NCBI RefSeq assembly: GCF_006912135.1
Contig: NZ_VIRS01000003.1
Coordinates: 248,001-312,000, forward strand
Reading direction: 5' to 3'
Origin: Cryptosporangium phraense
GTDB taxonomy: Bacteria; Actinomycetota; Actinomycetes; Mycobacteriales; Cryptosporangiaceae
DNA length: 64,000 nt
Position 1 is the stretch's first letter. Each line of letters starts with the position of its first letter. The notes under the pieces are model-generated. The model did not search any database. It was not told the DNA's origin and saw nothing but the letters and a program-made list of their open reading frames with translations. This document shows, one piece after another, positions 8,761 to 18,841 of this stretch. Position numbers and translations under genes: made by a program.

Positions 8761-8780
8761 CCACCCCCGAACGGGGGTGG
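8761..8780. promoter_or_regulatory. Inverted repeat between LuxR regulator and acyl-CoA synthetase
   Basis: CCACCCCC-GAAC-GGGGGTGG, perfect 8-bp arms with a 4-nt loop, centred 12-32 bp upstream of the LuxR start and ~50-70 bp upstream of the ligase ATG. It could be a regulator binding site or an RNA hairpin; the sequence alone does not decide. Confidence 0.45.
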
Positions 8781-8829
8781 TGGCGTCTGTCGGGGGTCTT
8801 TAGCCTGCCCTCGACTAGGGAGGACGACG

Positions 8830-10515
8830 ATGTCTGCGACCGAGATCTACCGCGAGGCCCGCGACCTGCTCCTGCGGCACCGCACCGACTACGACCGCGC
8901 CGTCGCCGAGTTCACCTGGCCGACGTTCCCGGACGGGTTCAACTGGGCGATCGACTGGTTCGACGCCTACGCGCGGGGCAACGACCGGATCGCGCTGTGG
9001 ATCGTCGAGGAGGACGGCTCGGAGGCGAAGTACACGTTCGACGAGATGGTCGCGCGCTCCGACCGGCTGGCCGACCTGCTGGCCGCCGACGGCGTCGGGA
9101 AGGGCGACCGGGTGCTGCTGATGCTCGGCAACCAGGTCGAGCTGTGGGAGTCGGTGCTGGCGATCACCAAGCTCGGCGCCGTCATCATGCCGACGACGAC
9201 CGCGCTCGGGCCGGCCGACCTGATCGACCGCATCGACCGGGGCCGGGCGTCGTACGTGATCGCGAACGCGGCCGACGCGGGGAAGTTCGAGTCGGTGCCG
9301 GGTACCTACGGGAGGCTGGCCGTCGGTGGGGCACCCGGCTGGCGGGCCCACTCCGACGCGGCCGGGATGCCCGGCACCCGACGCGAGACGATCACCACCT
9401 CGGACGACACCCTGCTCGTGTACTTCACCTCCGGCACCACCAGCCGGCCGAAGCTCGTCGAGCACAACCAGGTCAGCTACCCGGTCGGGCACCTCTCGAC
9501 GATGTACTGGATCGGGCTGCAGCCGGGCGACGTCCACCTCAACATCAGCTCGCCGGGCTGGGCCAAGCACGCCTGGAGCAACGTCTTCGCGCCGTGGATC
9601 GCCGAGGCGACGATCTTCCTCTACAACTACACGCGCTTCGACGCGGTGGCGCTGCAGGAACAGATCCGCCGGGCCGGGGTGACGACGTTCTGCGCGCCCC
9701 CGACCGTCTGGCGGATGCTGATCCAGGCCGACCTGTCCGGCGGACCGGGGTCGCTGCGCGAGGTGGTCGCGGCCGGCGAGCCGCTGAACCCCGAGGTCAT
9801 CGAGCAGGTGCAGCGGCGCTGGGGGCTCACGATCCGCGACGGTTTCGGCCAGACCGAGACGTCGGTGCAGGTCGCGAACACGCCGGGCCAGGAGGTCCGG
9901 CCCGGGTCGATGGGCCGGCCGCTGCCCGGGGTGCCGGTCGTGCTGGTCGACCCGCTGACCGGGTCGTTGGCCGATTCGGAAGGCGAGATCTGCCTGGACC
10001 TGGGGGAGAGGCCGGTCAACCTCATGGTCGGTTACACCGACGATCCCTCCCGGAACGCCGACGCGATGGCCGGCGGTTACTACCACACCGGCGACGTCGC
10101 CAGCCGCGACAAAAATGGCTACATCACGTACATCGGACGTACCGACGACGTGTTCAAGGCCAGCGACTACAAGATCAGCCCGTTCGAGCTGGAGAGCGTC
10201 CTGATCGAGCACCCGGCGGTCGTGGAGGCGGCGATCGTGCCGGCGCCGGACCCGATCCGGCTCGCGGTGCCGAAGGCGTTCGTCGTGCTGGCCGAGGGCT
10301 GGGAGGCGTCGGCCGGGACGGCGGAGGCGATCCTCGTCTACGCCCGGGAGAACCTGGCGCCGTTCCAGCGGGTGCGCCGGATCGAGTTCGCGGACCTCCC
10401 GAAGACGATCTCCGGGAAGATCCGCCGGGTGGAGCTGCGCGAGCTGGAGCAGAAGCGCTTCGACACCGCGGCGGCGGACGTCCCGGAGTACCGGGACGAC
10501 CACCTGCGGGGCTAA
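8830..10515 (+). CDS. AMP-forming acyl-CoA synthetase/ligase
   Basis: 561 residues. Activates a carboxylic acid to an acyl-adenylate, then a CoA thioester. Visible ANL-superfamily motifs: P-loop YFTSGTTSRPK (about residue 197, with S in place of the usual G), DGFGQTET (A5), YYHTGDVASRDKNGY (A7), GRTDDVFKASDYKISPFELE (A8) and the terminal PKTISGKIRR with the catalytic Lys (A10). The N-terminal FNWAIDWFDA and tryptophan-rich style resemble medium-chain/aromatic acyl-CoA synthetases, but the substrate cannot be fixed. The ATG at 8830 follows an AGGGAGGA ribosome site. Likely target of the divergent LuxR regulator. Its 3' end overlaps the convergent phosphatase gene by 4 nt. Confidence 0.93.
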   Translation: MSATEIYREARDLLLRHRTDYDRAVAEFTWPTFPDGFNWAIDWFDAYARGNDRIALWIVEEDGSEAKYTFDEMVARSDRLADLLAADGVGKGDRVLLMLGNQVELWESVLAITKLGAVIMPTTTALGPADLIDRIDRGRASYVIANAADAGKFESVPGTYGRLAVGGAPGWRAHSDAAGMPGTRRETITTSDDTLLVYFTSGTTSRPKLVEHNQVSYPVGHLSTMYWIGLQPGDVHLNISSPGWAKHAWSNVFAPWIAEATIFLYNYTRFDAVALQEQIRRAGVTTFCAPPTVWRMLIQADLSGGPGSLREVVAAGEPLNPEVIEQVQRRWGLTIRDGFGQTETSVQVANTPGQEVRPGSMGRPLPGVPVVLVDPLTGSLADSEGEICLDLGERPVNLMVGYTDDPSRNADAMAGGYYHTGDVASRDKNGYITYIGRTDDVFKASDYKISPFELESVLIEHPAVVEAAIVPAPDPIRLAVPKAFVVLAEGWEASAGTAEAILVYARENLAPFQRVRRIEFADLPKTISGKIRRVELRELEQKRFDTAAADVPEYRDDHLRG

Positions 10516-11231
10516 CGCGCCACCAGCTCTTCGCGGAGCCGGGCGACGGCGGCCCGGTCGAGCCCGTGGGCGACCAGGTACTCCTCGACGTTTCCGATGC
10601 GGGCCAGCGTCGCCCGGATCAGCTCGGGCGGGCAGTCGAGCATGTCCTTGAGCATCGCGTCGGTGTGCTCACCGGCCGGCATCGTCGCCCGGATCTTGTC
10701 GGCGAACCCGGTCGAGAGGTTCTCGGCGGTCATCGCGTAGTCGGTCTCGATGTCGGTGGGGCTCACCCCGAGCAGCGCGTGCACGATCGCGATCACCGTG
10801 CCGGTGCGGTCCTTGCCCGCCGTGCAGTGCACGACCGCGGGCAGGGCGCCCGGCTCGGCCAGCGCGCCGACGATGCCGGCCAGCGCGTCCCCGCACTGGT
10901 CGACCATCAGGTTGTAGGCGTCGGCCAGGCTCTTCGGGCGCTCCCGGGCGTCCAGACCGGCGAACGCCGGAAGGTGCCGGTAGGTGACCGGCAGGTCGCC
11001 GAGCGCGTCCGCGGCGATCTCGACCTCCGCGCCTTCGCGCAGGTCGATGACGGTCCGGACGCCGAGGTCGGCGAGCGTGGCCCGGCCCTCGTCGTCCAGG
11101 CCGGCCAGGCCGTCGGCGCGGATGAGCAGGCCGGTTCGCACGGTCCCGCCGTCCGCGGTCGCGTACCCGCCCGCGTCGCGGACGTTGTACGTGCCGGGCA
11201 ACGGCAGGCGCCGGGTCGCAGCGGCCGTCAT
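10512..11231 (-). CDS. Tyrosine-protein phosphatase (DUF/Y_phosphatase3, LipA/PtpB-like)
   Basis: 239 residues. The P-loop HCTAGKDRTG (Cys136, Arg142) is the CX5R active site, and NVRDAGGYATADGG near the N terminus is the conserved opening of the family that includes mycobacterial PtpB and lipid-acting LipA phosphatases. The extra Lys and Asp in the P-loop (AGKDRT) are typical of triple-specificity enzymes that also remove phosphate from phosphoinositides; activity here is untested. Cytoplasmic, no signal peptide. Convergent with the acyl-CoA synthetase and divergent from adenosine deaminase, with ~180 bp between. Confidence 0.9.
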   Translation of the reverse strand: MTAAATRRLPLPGTYNVRDAGGYATADGGTVRTGLLIRADGLAGLDDEGRATLADLGVRTVIDLREGAEVEIAADALGDLPVTYRHLPAFAGLDARERPKSLADAYNLMVDQCGDALAGIVGALAEPGALPAVVHCTAGKDRTGTVIAIVHALLGVSPTDIETDYAMTAENLSTGFADKIRATMPAGEHTDAMLKDMLDCPPELIRATLARIGNVEEYLVAHGLDRAAVARLREELVAR

Positions 11232-11412
11232 TTGCTACCTCCAGAAGCGTCGACGTGGTCGTACGCAGCATCCTCGGTCGCGATGAACGACGGGTGAAGC
11301 GTAGGCGGTCCGGCCCGGCGGCGGCCCGGGCCGCCCAGTTCGTCGTGCCGGCCCGTGAGCTGAGGGAGTGTGGGGGCCGAAGCGGAAACGTTGGGCGCGT
11401 AGCGTCCGAAGG

Positions 11413-12393
11413 GTGCGAGACCTCCGCGCCCTGCCCAAAGCCCACCTCCACCTCCACCTCGAAGCGACGATGCGGCCGCAGACCACCGCGGACCTGGCCG
11501 CCGAGCTGGGCGTACCGGTTCCACCGGCCGGACAGTTCCACGACTTCACCCAGTTCATCGCCGAGTACCAGGGCCTGGTCGCGCTGCTGCGTACCCCGGC
11601 CGCGGTCGACCGGCTGATCGACGAGGCGGTCGAGGACGCCGCCGCCGACGGCGCGGTCGCGATCGAGCTGGCGTCGACCGTGCAGCACCACACCGGCATC
11701 TACGGCAGCGCCGAGGCCGCGCTGGACGCGATGCTCGCGTCGGTCGGGGCAGCCGCCGAGCGGCACGGGATCTGGGCCGGGCTGATCGTCGCGATCGACC
11801 GCACCGCGGGACCGGAGCACGCGCGGGAGACGGCCGCGCTGGCCGTGAAGCACGCCGGACGCGGAGTGACCGGCCTGGGGCTCCACTCCGAGGAGCGCGG
11901 GTTCCCGGCGTCGGGGTTCGCCGCCGAGTTCGCCGCGGCCAAGGAGGCGGGTCTGCTCGCCGTCCCGCACGCCGGCGAGCTGGTCGGCCCGATCTCCGTC
12001 AGGCAGGCCCTCGACTACCTGAAGGCCGACCGGATCCAGCACGGTGTCCGCGCCTTCGAGGACGCCTCCCTGGTGGCCGAACTCGCCGACCGCGGTGTGT
12101 GCCTGGACGTGTGCCCGACGTCGAATCAGCTGTTGCGGGTCGTCCCCAGCCTGGGCGAACACCCGCTGGCCGCGCTGCTGGCGGCCGGGGTCAGGTGCAG
12201 CATCAACGCCGACGACCCGGCGCTGTTCGGCGCCGGCCTGCTGGACGAGTACACGGTCGGCCGGGAGGCCCTGGGCCTGGACGACGAGAAGTTGGCGGCC
12301 TGCGCCCGCACGTCCGTCGACGCGAGCGGCGCCCCGGACGCCGTCCGTCGCCGTGCGGTCGCCGGGATCGACTCCTGGCTCGCCCACGACTGA
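11413..12393 (+). CDS. add: Adenosine deaminase
   Basis: 326 residues from GTG 11413, chosen because the conserved LPKAHLHLHLE begins 7 residues later; an upstream in-frame start would add 15 Arg-rich residues. Zinc ligands are the HLH pair at about residues 13-15, the His in AVPHAGE, and the Asp in INADDP; the catalytic Glu lies in the PHAGE loop and a supporting His in IQHGVRA. It converts adenosine to inosine, or acts on a related aminopurine such as those handled by the actinobacterial adenosine-deaminase-like group with GLGLHSEE. Stands alone; a two-component operon converges from downstream. Confidence 0.9.
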   Translation: MRDLRALPKAHLHLHLEATMRPQTTADLAAELGVPVPPAGQFHDFTQFIAEYQGLVALLRTPAAVDRLIDEAVEDAAADGAVAIELASTVQHHTGIYGSAEAALDAMLASVGAAAERHGIWAGLIVAIDRTAGPEHARETAALAVKHAGRGVTGLGLHSEERGFPASGFAAEFAAAKEAGLLAVPHAGELVGPISVRQALDYLKADRIQHGVRAFEDASLVAELADRGVCLDVCPTSNQLLRVVPSLGEHPLAALLAAGVRCSINADDPALFGAGLLDEYTVGREALGLDDEKLAACARTSVDASGAPDAVRRRAVAGIDSWLAHD

Positions 12394-12416
12394 GCGGCAG
12401 TCAGCAGACGCTCTGG

Positions 12417-13070
12417 TCACGAACCCAAATAGCGCAGTACAGCAAGCACCCGCCGGTTGGCGTCCTCGGAGGAGGGCAGGCCGAGCTTGCCGAAGACCGC
12501 CGCAACGTGCTTCTCCACCGTGCCCGCCGACACCACCAGGGTTCGCGCGATGGCCGAGTTGGACCGGCCCTCCGCCATCAGCGCCAGTACCTCACGCTCG
12601 CGTGCGGTGAGCGACTCGATTTCCGCGGCCCGTGTGCCGCCGCCCGCGAGCTGAGTGACCACCTCGGGGTCGAGGGCGGTGCCTCCGGTCGCGACGCGGG
12701 TCAGCGCCTCGGTGAACTCGGCGACGTCGGCGACCCGGTCCTTGAGCAGATAGCCGACCCCCGCGGAGCCGGCGGCGAGCAGCCGGGTCGCGAACTTCGT
12801 CTCGATGTATTGGGAGAACAGCAGCACGCCGGTACCGGGATGTTCTCGGCGGAGGTCGATCGCTGCCTGCAGGCCTTCGGTGCTGTGGGTGGGTGGCATC
12901 CGGATGTCGACGACAGCGACGTCGGGCCGGTGCTCGGCGACGGCGGATCGCAGCGCTTCGGCGTCCCCGACGGCCGCGCAGACCTCGTGCCCGCGTTCGG
13001 TCAGCATCTGGGCCATCAACTCGCGCAGGATGGCCGCATCCTCGGCGATCACGATGCGCATGGCCGGCAT
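12417..13070 (-). CDS. Response regulator, NarL/FixJ family
   Basis: 217 residues. Receiver domain with the acidic pair at residues 10-11 and phospho-acceptor Asp55 in VAVVDIRMP, a Ser/Lys-type switch in LLFSQY and YLLKDRV; C-terminal LuxR HTH from about residue 150 (SLTAREREVLALMAEGRSN, VEKHVAAVFGKLGL). The start may be three codons later (MRIVIAED). It lies 14 nt after the histidine kinase and is the last gene of the four-gene set ABC ATPase, permease, kinase, regulator, so it probably controls that exporter. Confidence 0.92.
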   Translation of the reverse strand: MPAMRIVIAEDAAILRELMAQMLTERGHEVCAAVGDAEALRSAVAEHRPDVAVVDIRMPPTHSTEGLQAAIDLRREHPGTGVLLFSQYIETKFATRLLAAGSAGVGYLLKDRVADVAEFTEALTRVATGGTALDPEVVTQLAGGGTRAAEIESLTAREREVLALMAEGRSNSAIARTLVVSAGTVEKHVAAVFGKLGLPSSEDANRRVLAVLRYLGS

Positions 13071-13084
13071 CGTCTCACTGCATC

Positions 13085-14401
13085 TCAGGCGTGCAGGGGA
13101 AGTTCGATCTCCACCGCGGTCGGGCCGCCCGGCGGGCTGCTGATCCGCAGGCTGCCGTCTACGGTGCGGACGCGTTGGGCCAGGCCCGGAAGACCCGTGC
13201 CGGTACGGATCTCAGCACCGCCGTGGCCGTCGTCGGACACCAGCAGTTGCAGCCTGTCGTTTCGCTGTTCGGCACGCAGCACCGCGTGCCCGGCCCCGCT
13301 GTGCTTGATCACGTTGGCCAGCAGCTCGGCCACACAGAAGTAGGCGATGGACTCGATCGCGGGACTCGGCCGCCTCGGCAGGTCCACCGACAGCTCGACC
13401 GGCACCAGGGTGCCCGCGCAGAGGGTGGCCAACGCGTCCGCAAGTCCTTCGTCCAGCACTGGGGGGTGGATGCCACGCGAGAGGTTGCGGAGGTCGGACA
13501 GGACCTCGCCGGCACTGCGGTGAGCGGTTCTGACCAACTCTCGCGCCCGGTCCGGATCGATCACCGGACCGCCCGCGGGGCCCAGCCTCTCGGCGGCCAT
13601 GCTCAGACTCATCGCCAGCGCGACCAGCCGGACCTGGGCCCCGTCGTGGAGGTCGCGCTCCAGCCGACGCAGCCGTGCCGCCGAGTCCTCCACGGCCAGC
13701 GCCCGGGTCTCCTCCAGATTGCGCACCCGCTGGGCGAGCTCGCCCGGACCGAGCAGCACACGCACCAGCCAGCGGTCCACCGCGACCACCGCCCGGGTGA
13801 ACCAGGGGGCGGCCAGCAACGTCACGACGCCGATGCCGGCGGTGATGAAGGTGGCGGCGAAGCCGGCGGAGTGCGGAGCCCCGGCGCCGCCCGGAAACGG
13901 CGAGATCGTCCGCATGAGTTCGCCGTCCGCGGGATCGACGATCAGCCAGCGCAACGGCGTGAGGAAATCGAATACGCCGATCAGCCACCAGGCGGCCGCA
14001 TACAGCTGGAAGACCGCGACCGGCACCTTCACCAGTCCGTACGCGGTCGCGCGCCAGGCCGCCTCGTCCCGCAGCCGGGCGTCGAGCCGGGCGAAGAAGC
14101 CGTCGGCGGGGCGAGGCCGCGCCGGGGCGGCGACCCGATCGGCCAACAGGCGTGCCGCCAGGGCGCGCTGGAGTGCCGCCAGGGCGCCGGAGAGGCCGAG
14201 GGCCAGGACCGCCAGGACCAGCCCCGGACCGGCGCCGACCACCGACGCGGTGAGCGCCACGCCGAGGGCGAGGAGGATCAGCGCGGAACCGAAGCCGACC
14301 AGCCCGACCGGGAAGCTGAGCAGGCAGTACCCGGCCTCAGCCCAGGCGCGTCGGGTGAAGGGTGCCGTGAGGACGGCGTGCACGACCCCTGGCCGGCTCA
14401 C
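13085..14401 (-). CDS. Sensor histidine kinase (HisKA_3 type) with membrane sensor domain
   Basis: 438 residues from GTG 14401, which overlaps the permease stop by 4 nt (GTGA). The N terminus carries two pairs of transmembrane helices in the arrangement of the 'putative sensor' domain found in Streptomyces-type kinases. The dimerisation/phospho-acceptor box is ERDLHDGAQVR with His252; the HATPase has the N box around ELLANVIKHS and the G box in DDGHGG/GTGLPGL. Phosphorylates the downstream regulator. Being in one operon with an ABC exporter, it probably senses substrate or damage at the membrane. Confidence 0.92.
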   Translation of the reverse strand: MSRPGVVHAVLTAPFTRRAWAEAGYCLLSFPVGLVGFGSALILLALGVALTASVVGAGPGLVLAVLALGLSGALAALQRALAARLLADRVAAPARPRPADGFFARLDARLRDEAAWRATAYGLVKVPVAVFQLYAAAWWLIGVFDFLTPLRWLIVDPADGELMRTISPFPGGAGAPHSAGFAATFITAGIGVVTLLAAPWFTRAVVAVDRWLVRVLLGPGELAQRVRNLEETRALAVEDSAARLRRLERDLHDGAQVRLVALAMSLSMAAERLGPAGGPVIDPDRARELVRTAHRSAGEVLSDLRNLSRGIHPPVLDEGLADALATLCAGTLVPVELSVDLPRRPSPAIESIAYFCVAELLANVIKHSGAGHAVLRAEQRNDRLQLLVSDDGHGGAEIRTGTGLPGLAQRVRTVDGSLRISSPPGGPTAVEIELPLHA

Positions 14402-15177
14402 GCGTCTCGCCGCGCCAACAGCCGGCCGCCGACCCCGAGTGCCGCCACCACGTACAGCCAGAGCACGGCAAAGCCGACCCACGGTGTGAGCACCTCCGAC
14501 ACCTCGCGGGAGACGCCGAGCGAGCTGCTGAAGATCAACGTCGGCAGGAACTTCGACACCGTCGGCCCGGTCAGCCCGGCGAGCAGCAGCGGCAGCACGA
14601 AGAACAGGCCGACGAACGCGCCGATCGCCGCGGAGGAGTGCCGGATCGCCGCACCCAGGCCGATGCCGATCAGGGCCACCAGCGCCAGGTACGCACCGGA
14701 CAGCACGACCGCGCGCAGCACCCCGGCGTCGCCGAGGGACGGTTGCGGAACCCCGGGGGCCATGGCCGCCGTGCCGGCGAAGAAGGTCACGAAGGTGACG
14801 GACTCACCGACCACGAGCGAGACCAGTCCGACGACGGCCGACTTGGCGCCGAGCATCGTCCACCGGCCCGGCACTGCCGCGAGCGTGGACCTGATCGAGC
14901 CGGAGGAGTACTCGCCGGTGACGGCCAGAACCCCCATCAGCCCGATGACGAGCTGACCGATCACTACCCCGGCCAGCGCGTTGTTCACCGGGTCGAAGGA
15001 CGCCGCGGCCGCCGGGCTGGGCGCTTTGGTGTTGGCCATCGCGGCCACTCCGACGACGATCATGCCGACCGTAGTGGCCAGCAGCATCCACGGGGTGGAA
15101 CGCAGGCTGCGCAGTTTGATCCACTCCATCCGCACAGCCTGCCGGAATCCGTGACGTCCGGCGGTTCGACGGGTCAT
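14398..15177 (-). CDS. ABC-2 type transporter permease
   Basis: 259 residues with about six hydrophobic helices. The MEWIKLRSLRSTPWML opening and TGEYSSGSIRSTLAAVP loop are the standard signature of ABC-2 permeases paired with drug/bacteriocin-type ATPases. The ATG at 15177 overlaps the ATPase stop by one base (TGATG); a GTG at 15180 is an alternative. Together with the ATPase it forms an exporter under the neighbouring two-component system. Substrate unknown. Confidence 0.9.
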   Translation of the reverse strand: MTRRTAGRHGFRQAVRMEWIKLRSLRSTPWMLLATTVGMIVVGVAAMANTKAPSPAAAASFDPVNNALAGVVIGQLVIGLMGVLAVTGEYSSGSIRSTLAAVPGRWTMLGAKSAVVGLVSLVVGESVTFVTFFAGTAAMAPGVPQPSLGDAGVLRAVVLSGAYLALVALIGIGLGAAIRHSSAAIGAFVGLFFVLPLLLAGLTGPTVSKFLPTLIFSSSLGVSREVSEVLTPWVGFAVLWLYVVAALGVGGRLLARRDA

Positions 15178-15902
15178 CACGACGGCGTGGTCCCTCGGTA
15201 CTCGGCGCTGCCACTGGTCAGGGCGAAGAACGCTTCCTCCAGCGACCGCCCCCCGGCGGTCAGCTCGGAGACGGTGCTGTCGGCGAGCAGCCGGCCCCGT
15301 CCGATCACGATCAGGTGGTCGGCGGTGAGCGCCATCTCGCTGATGAGGTGGCTGGAGAGCAGCACGGTGCGCCCCTCGGCGGCGAGCGACCTCATCAGGT
15401 CGCGGATCCACCGCACGCCCTCCGGATCGAGCCCGTTCACCGGTTCGTCGAAGAGCAGCACCGCGGGGTCACCGAGCAGGGCCGCGGCGATACCGAGCCG
15501 CTGGGACATGCCGAGCGAGAATCCGCCGGCCCGCTTGCGTGCCACGGCGCCGAGGCCGACGGTGGTCAGCACCTCACCGACGCGTGATCGGGGGATGTCG
15601 CTCGCGGCGGCCAGCGCGGCGAGGTGGTTCCACGCGCTCCGGCCGGGATGGTAGGTGCGCGCTTCGAGCAGCGCGCCCACCTCCCGCAGCGGCCAGCGCA
15701 GTTCGCGGTAGGGCTTGCCGTTGATGGTCGCGGTGCCGTGGTCCGGGTGGTCCAGGCCCATGACCATGCGCATGGTGGTGGACTTTCCGGATCCGTTGGG
15801 GCCGAGGAACCCGGTGACCGCGCCCGGCCGGACGTCGAAGCCGAGCCCGTCCATGGCCGTCGTCGCACCGTAGCGTTTGGTCAGTCCGCTTGTTCGGATC
15901 AT
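15177..15902 (-). CDS. ABC transporter ATP-binding protein
   Basis: 241 residues from ATG 15902 (MIRTSGLTKRYG); a GTG at 15920 would add six residues. Walker A GPNGSGKST (about residues 38-46), Q-loop region, signature SLGMSQRLGIA, Walker B VLLFDEPVNGLDPEG and the H-loop LLSSHL are all present. It is the first gene of a four-gene minus-strand operon ending at 12417. The drug/antimicrobial-peptide exporter subfamily is likely from the GLDPEGVRWIRDL stretch. Confidence 0.93.
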   Translation of the reverse strand: MIRTSGLTKRYGATTAMDGLGFDVRPGAVTGFLGPNGSGKSTTMRMVMGLDHPDHGTATINGKPYRELRWPLREVGALLEARTYHPGRSAWNHLAALAAASDIPRSRVGEVLTTVGLGAVARKRAGGFSLGMSQRLGIAAALLGDPAVLLFDEPVNGLDPEGVRWIRDLMRSLAAEGRTVLLSSHLISEMALTADHLIVIGRGRLLADSTVSELTAGGRSLEEAFFALTSGSAEYRGTTPS

Positions 15903-15940
15903 GAACTCGACGCTATTCACGCCGCCCGGAGCGCGGAACG

Positions 15941-15978
15941 CGGAAGACCTCCGTCTTTCCGTGGGGGATCACCCCCAC
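15941..15978 (-). terminator. Two adjacent hairpins after the SDR gene
   Basis: GTGGGGG-ATCA-CCCCCAC (15961-15978) starts 9 bp beyond the SDR stop, followed by a second stem CGGAAGAC/GTCTTTCCG with one bulge (15941-15961). No T-tract. They probably end the SDR transcript before the ABC operon. Confidence 0.5.
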
Positions 15979-15986
15979 CAGAACGC

Positions 15987-16757
15987 CTACGCGTTCGTGA
16001 GTCGGCCGGCCAGCGACAGCGCGACCCGCCGGGGAAACAACCGCGCCACCGACGTCAGTACCCGGTTGCCCACCCCCGCCACCGCACTCGGCGCGCCCCC
16101 GTCGAGCGCCTTCAGCGCCTCCGAAACCACCTGCGCCGGCGTCTGCCAGCGCCCACCACCGGCCTCCCTCGTTCCCACGACGTCGAAGAACTCGGTCTCG
16201 GTCGCGCCGGGGGAGAAGGCCAGGACTCGCACGCCGGTGTTCCTCAGCTGGTAGGCGAGTGCCTCGGTGAAGTTCAGGACGTACGCCTTCGTCGCGCCGT
16301 AGACCGGCATCGTCGGGGTCGGGCCGTAGGCGGCCACGCTGGCGACGTTGAGCAGCGCCCCGCCACCGGCCTCGACCATCGCCGGGACGAACGCGCGGCT
16401 GAGCTCGGTCAGTGCCCCCACGTTGAGCTGGATCATCGCGTCGATGCGGGCCGGCTCCTCGGCCAGGAACGGGCCGTACGACCCGAACCCGGCGTTGTTC
16501 ACCAGCAGGTGGACGTGCTGCGGCACGGCCTCCCGCAGCGCGCGGCCGGCGTCCGGCCGGCCCAGGTCGAACGGGACGACGTCCACGGCGACGCCGTGCT
16601 CGGCGCGGATCTCGTCGGCCAGCTCGTCGAGCCGGTCCTTCCGGCGGGCGACGAGGACGAGGTCGGCGCCGCGGGCCGCCAATTGACGCGCGAACTCGGC
16701 CCCGATGCCGGCCGAGGCCCCGGTGATCAGTGCGGTCGAACCGCTGTACGTCTGCAT
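15987..16757 (-). CDS. SDR family NAD(P)-dependent oxidoreductase
   Basis: 256 residues. Rossmann GASAGIGAEFA (about residues 12-22), an RR after beta-2 (VARRKDRL, suggesting NADPH), NNAGFGSYG, and the catalytic S-x(12)-Y-x3-K with Ser in NVASVAAYG and YGATKAY. The classical YdfG/DltE-like short-chain dehydrogenase layout is complete. Substrate unknown. Divergent from a TetR regulator at 16821 across a 17-bp palindrome, so it is very likely the repressed target. Confidence 0.92.
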   Translation of the reverse strand: MQTYSGSTALITGASAGIGAEFARQLAARGADLVLVARRKDRLDELADEIRAEHGVAVDVVPFDLGRPDAGRALREAVPQHVHLLVNNAGFGSYGPFLAEEPARIDAMIQLNVGALTELSRAFVPAMVEAGGGALLNVASVAAYGPTPTMPVYGATKAYVLNFTEALAYQLRNTGVRVLAFSPGATETEFFDVVGTREAGGGRWQTPAQVVSEALKALDGGAPSAVAGVGNRVLTSVARLFPRRVALSLAGRLTNA

Positions 16758-16784
16758 GGCGGCAAATCTAGGCAGCGCCAGGAT

Positions 16785-16813
16785 TCTTGTCAATGACAAG
16801 ATAGGGCTAGGAT
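16785..16813. promoter_or_regulatory. TetR operator palindrome overlapping a promoter
   Basis: TCTTGTCA-A-TGACAAGA (16785-16801) is a perfect 8+1+8 palindrome midway between the divergent SDR and TetR genes. On the plus strand TTGTCA (16787-16792) and TAGGAT (16808-16813) make a -35/-10 pair with a 15-bp spacer that the palindrome overlaps. The -10 ends 7 bp before the TetR GTG, so the TetR mRNA is probably leaderless. Binding is inferred from symmetry and location. Confidence 0.65.
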
Positions 16814-16820
16814 CCGAACC

Positions 16821-17414
16821 GTGAAGGAGGGCGCTTACCACCACGGCAACCTGCGGGCCGACCTGCTGGCGGCGGCCGAGAAGGCGCTGGAGACCGTCGG
16901 CGCCGACGGCATCTCGCTGCGCGGGCTGGCCCGCGACCTCGGCGTGTCGCACGCCGCCCCGAGCCACCACTTCCGCGACAAGCAGGCGCTGCTCGACGCG
17001 CTCGCGGTCGAGGGGATCACCCGCCTCGCCGACGCGACGTCGGCCGCCGCGTCGGGCGCCGGGACGCTCCGCGACCGGGTCGACGCGCTGGTCCGGGCCT
17101 ACGTCGGGTTCGCGCTCGCCCACGAGGAACTGCTGACGCTGATGCTCGGCTCGAAGCATCACCCGTCGGCCAGTGCCGACCTGGCCGCGGCCGCCGACCG
17201 CGGATTCCGGGTGGCGATCGCGCTGGTCGAGGACGGCCAGGCGAACGGCGACATCCGGGCCGGCGATCCCTACACGCTGGCGATCGTCGTGTCGGCCCAG
17301 GTGCACGGCGTGGCCGCGATGCTGGCGCGGGGGATGCTCGAGCCGATCGGCGCCGATGTGGCGATCGCCACCACCGTCGAGCTGGTGACGAGGGGTCTTT
17401 CCGGGGACGAATGA
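16821..17414 (+). CDS. TetR/AcrR family regulator with WHG-type C-terminal domain
   Basis: 197 residues from GTG 16821. The YHHGNLRADLLAAAE opening and HTH (GISLRGLARDLGVSHAAPSHHF) are typical of the TetR subgroup with the PF13305 WHG domain, whose C-terminal part follows (RVDALVRAYVGFALAHEELLTLMLG). The likely leaderless start fits the -10 element 7 bp upstream. Represses itself and the divergent SDR through the palindrome at 16785. A strong hairpin follows the stop. Confidence 0.9.
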   Translation: MKEGAYHHGNLRADLLAAAEKALETVGADGISLRGLARDLGVSHAAPSHHFRDKQALLDALAVEGITRLADATSAAASGAGTLRDRVDALVRAYVGFALAHEELLTLMLGSKHHPSASADLAAAADRGFRVAIALVEDGQANGDIRAGDPYTLAIVVSAQVHGVAAMLARGMLEPIGADVAIATTVELVTRGLSGDE

Positions 17415-17437
17415 CCTGCGTACGGCGTTGAGAGAAG

Positions 17438-17469
17438 CAGAGGCCGGTCACCGAGGTGACCGGTCTCTG
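17438..17469 (+). terminator. Stem-loop after TetR gene
   Basis: A 14-bp stem (one G-T pair) with a CGAG loop: CAGAGGCCGGTCAC/GTGACCGGTCTCTG, 24 nt after the TetR stop and 35 nt before the next gene. No U-run follows, but the strength and position suit an actinobacterial terminator; it could also act in the leader of the CBS gene. Confidence 0.6.
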
Positions 17470-17503
17470 TGTCACCCGCCGACGTTATGGAGATATACCG
17501 AGC

Positions 17504-18837
<1,334 letters not shown>

Positions 18838-18841
<4 letters not shown>

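Noticed and set aside
8997-11297. Long plus-strand frame of over 700 codons
   Set aside because: It is a second frame of the acyl-CoA synthetase and the antisense of the phosphatase; Arg/Gly/Ala-rich with no domains, an effect of high GC.
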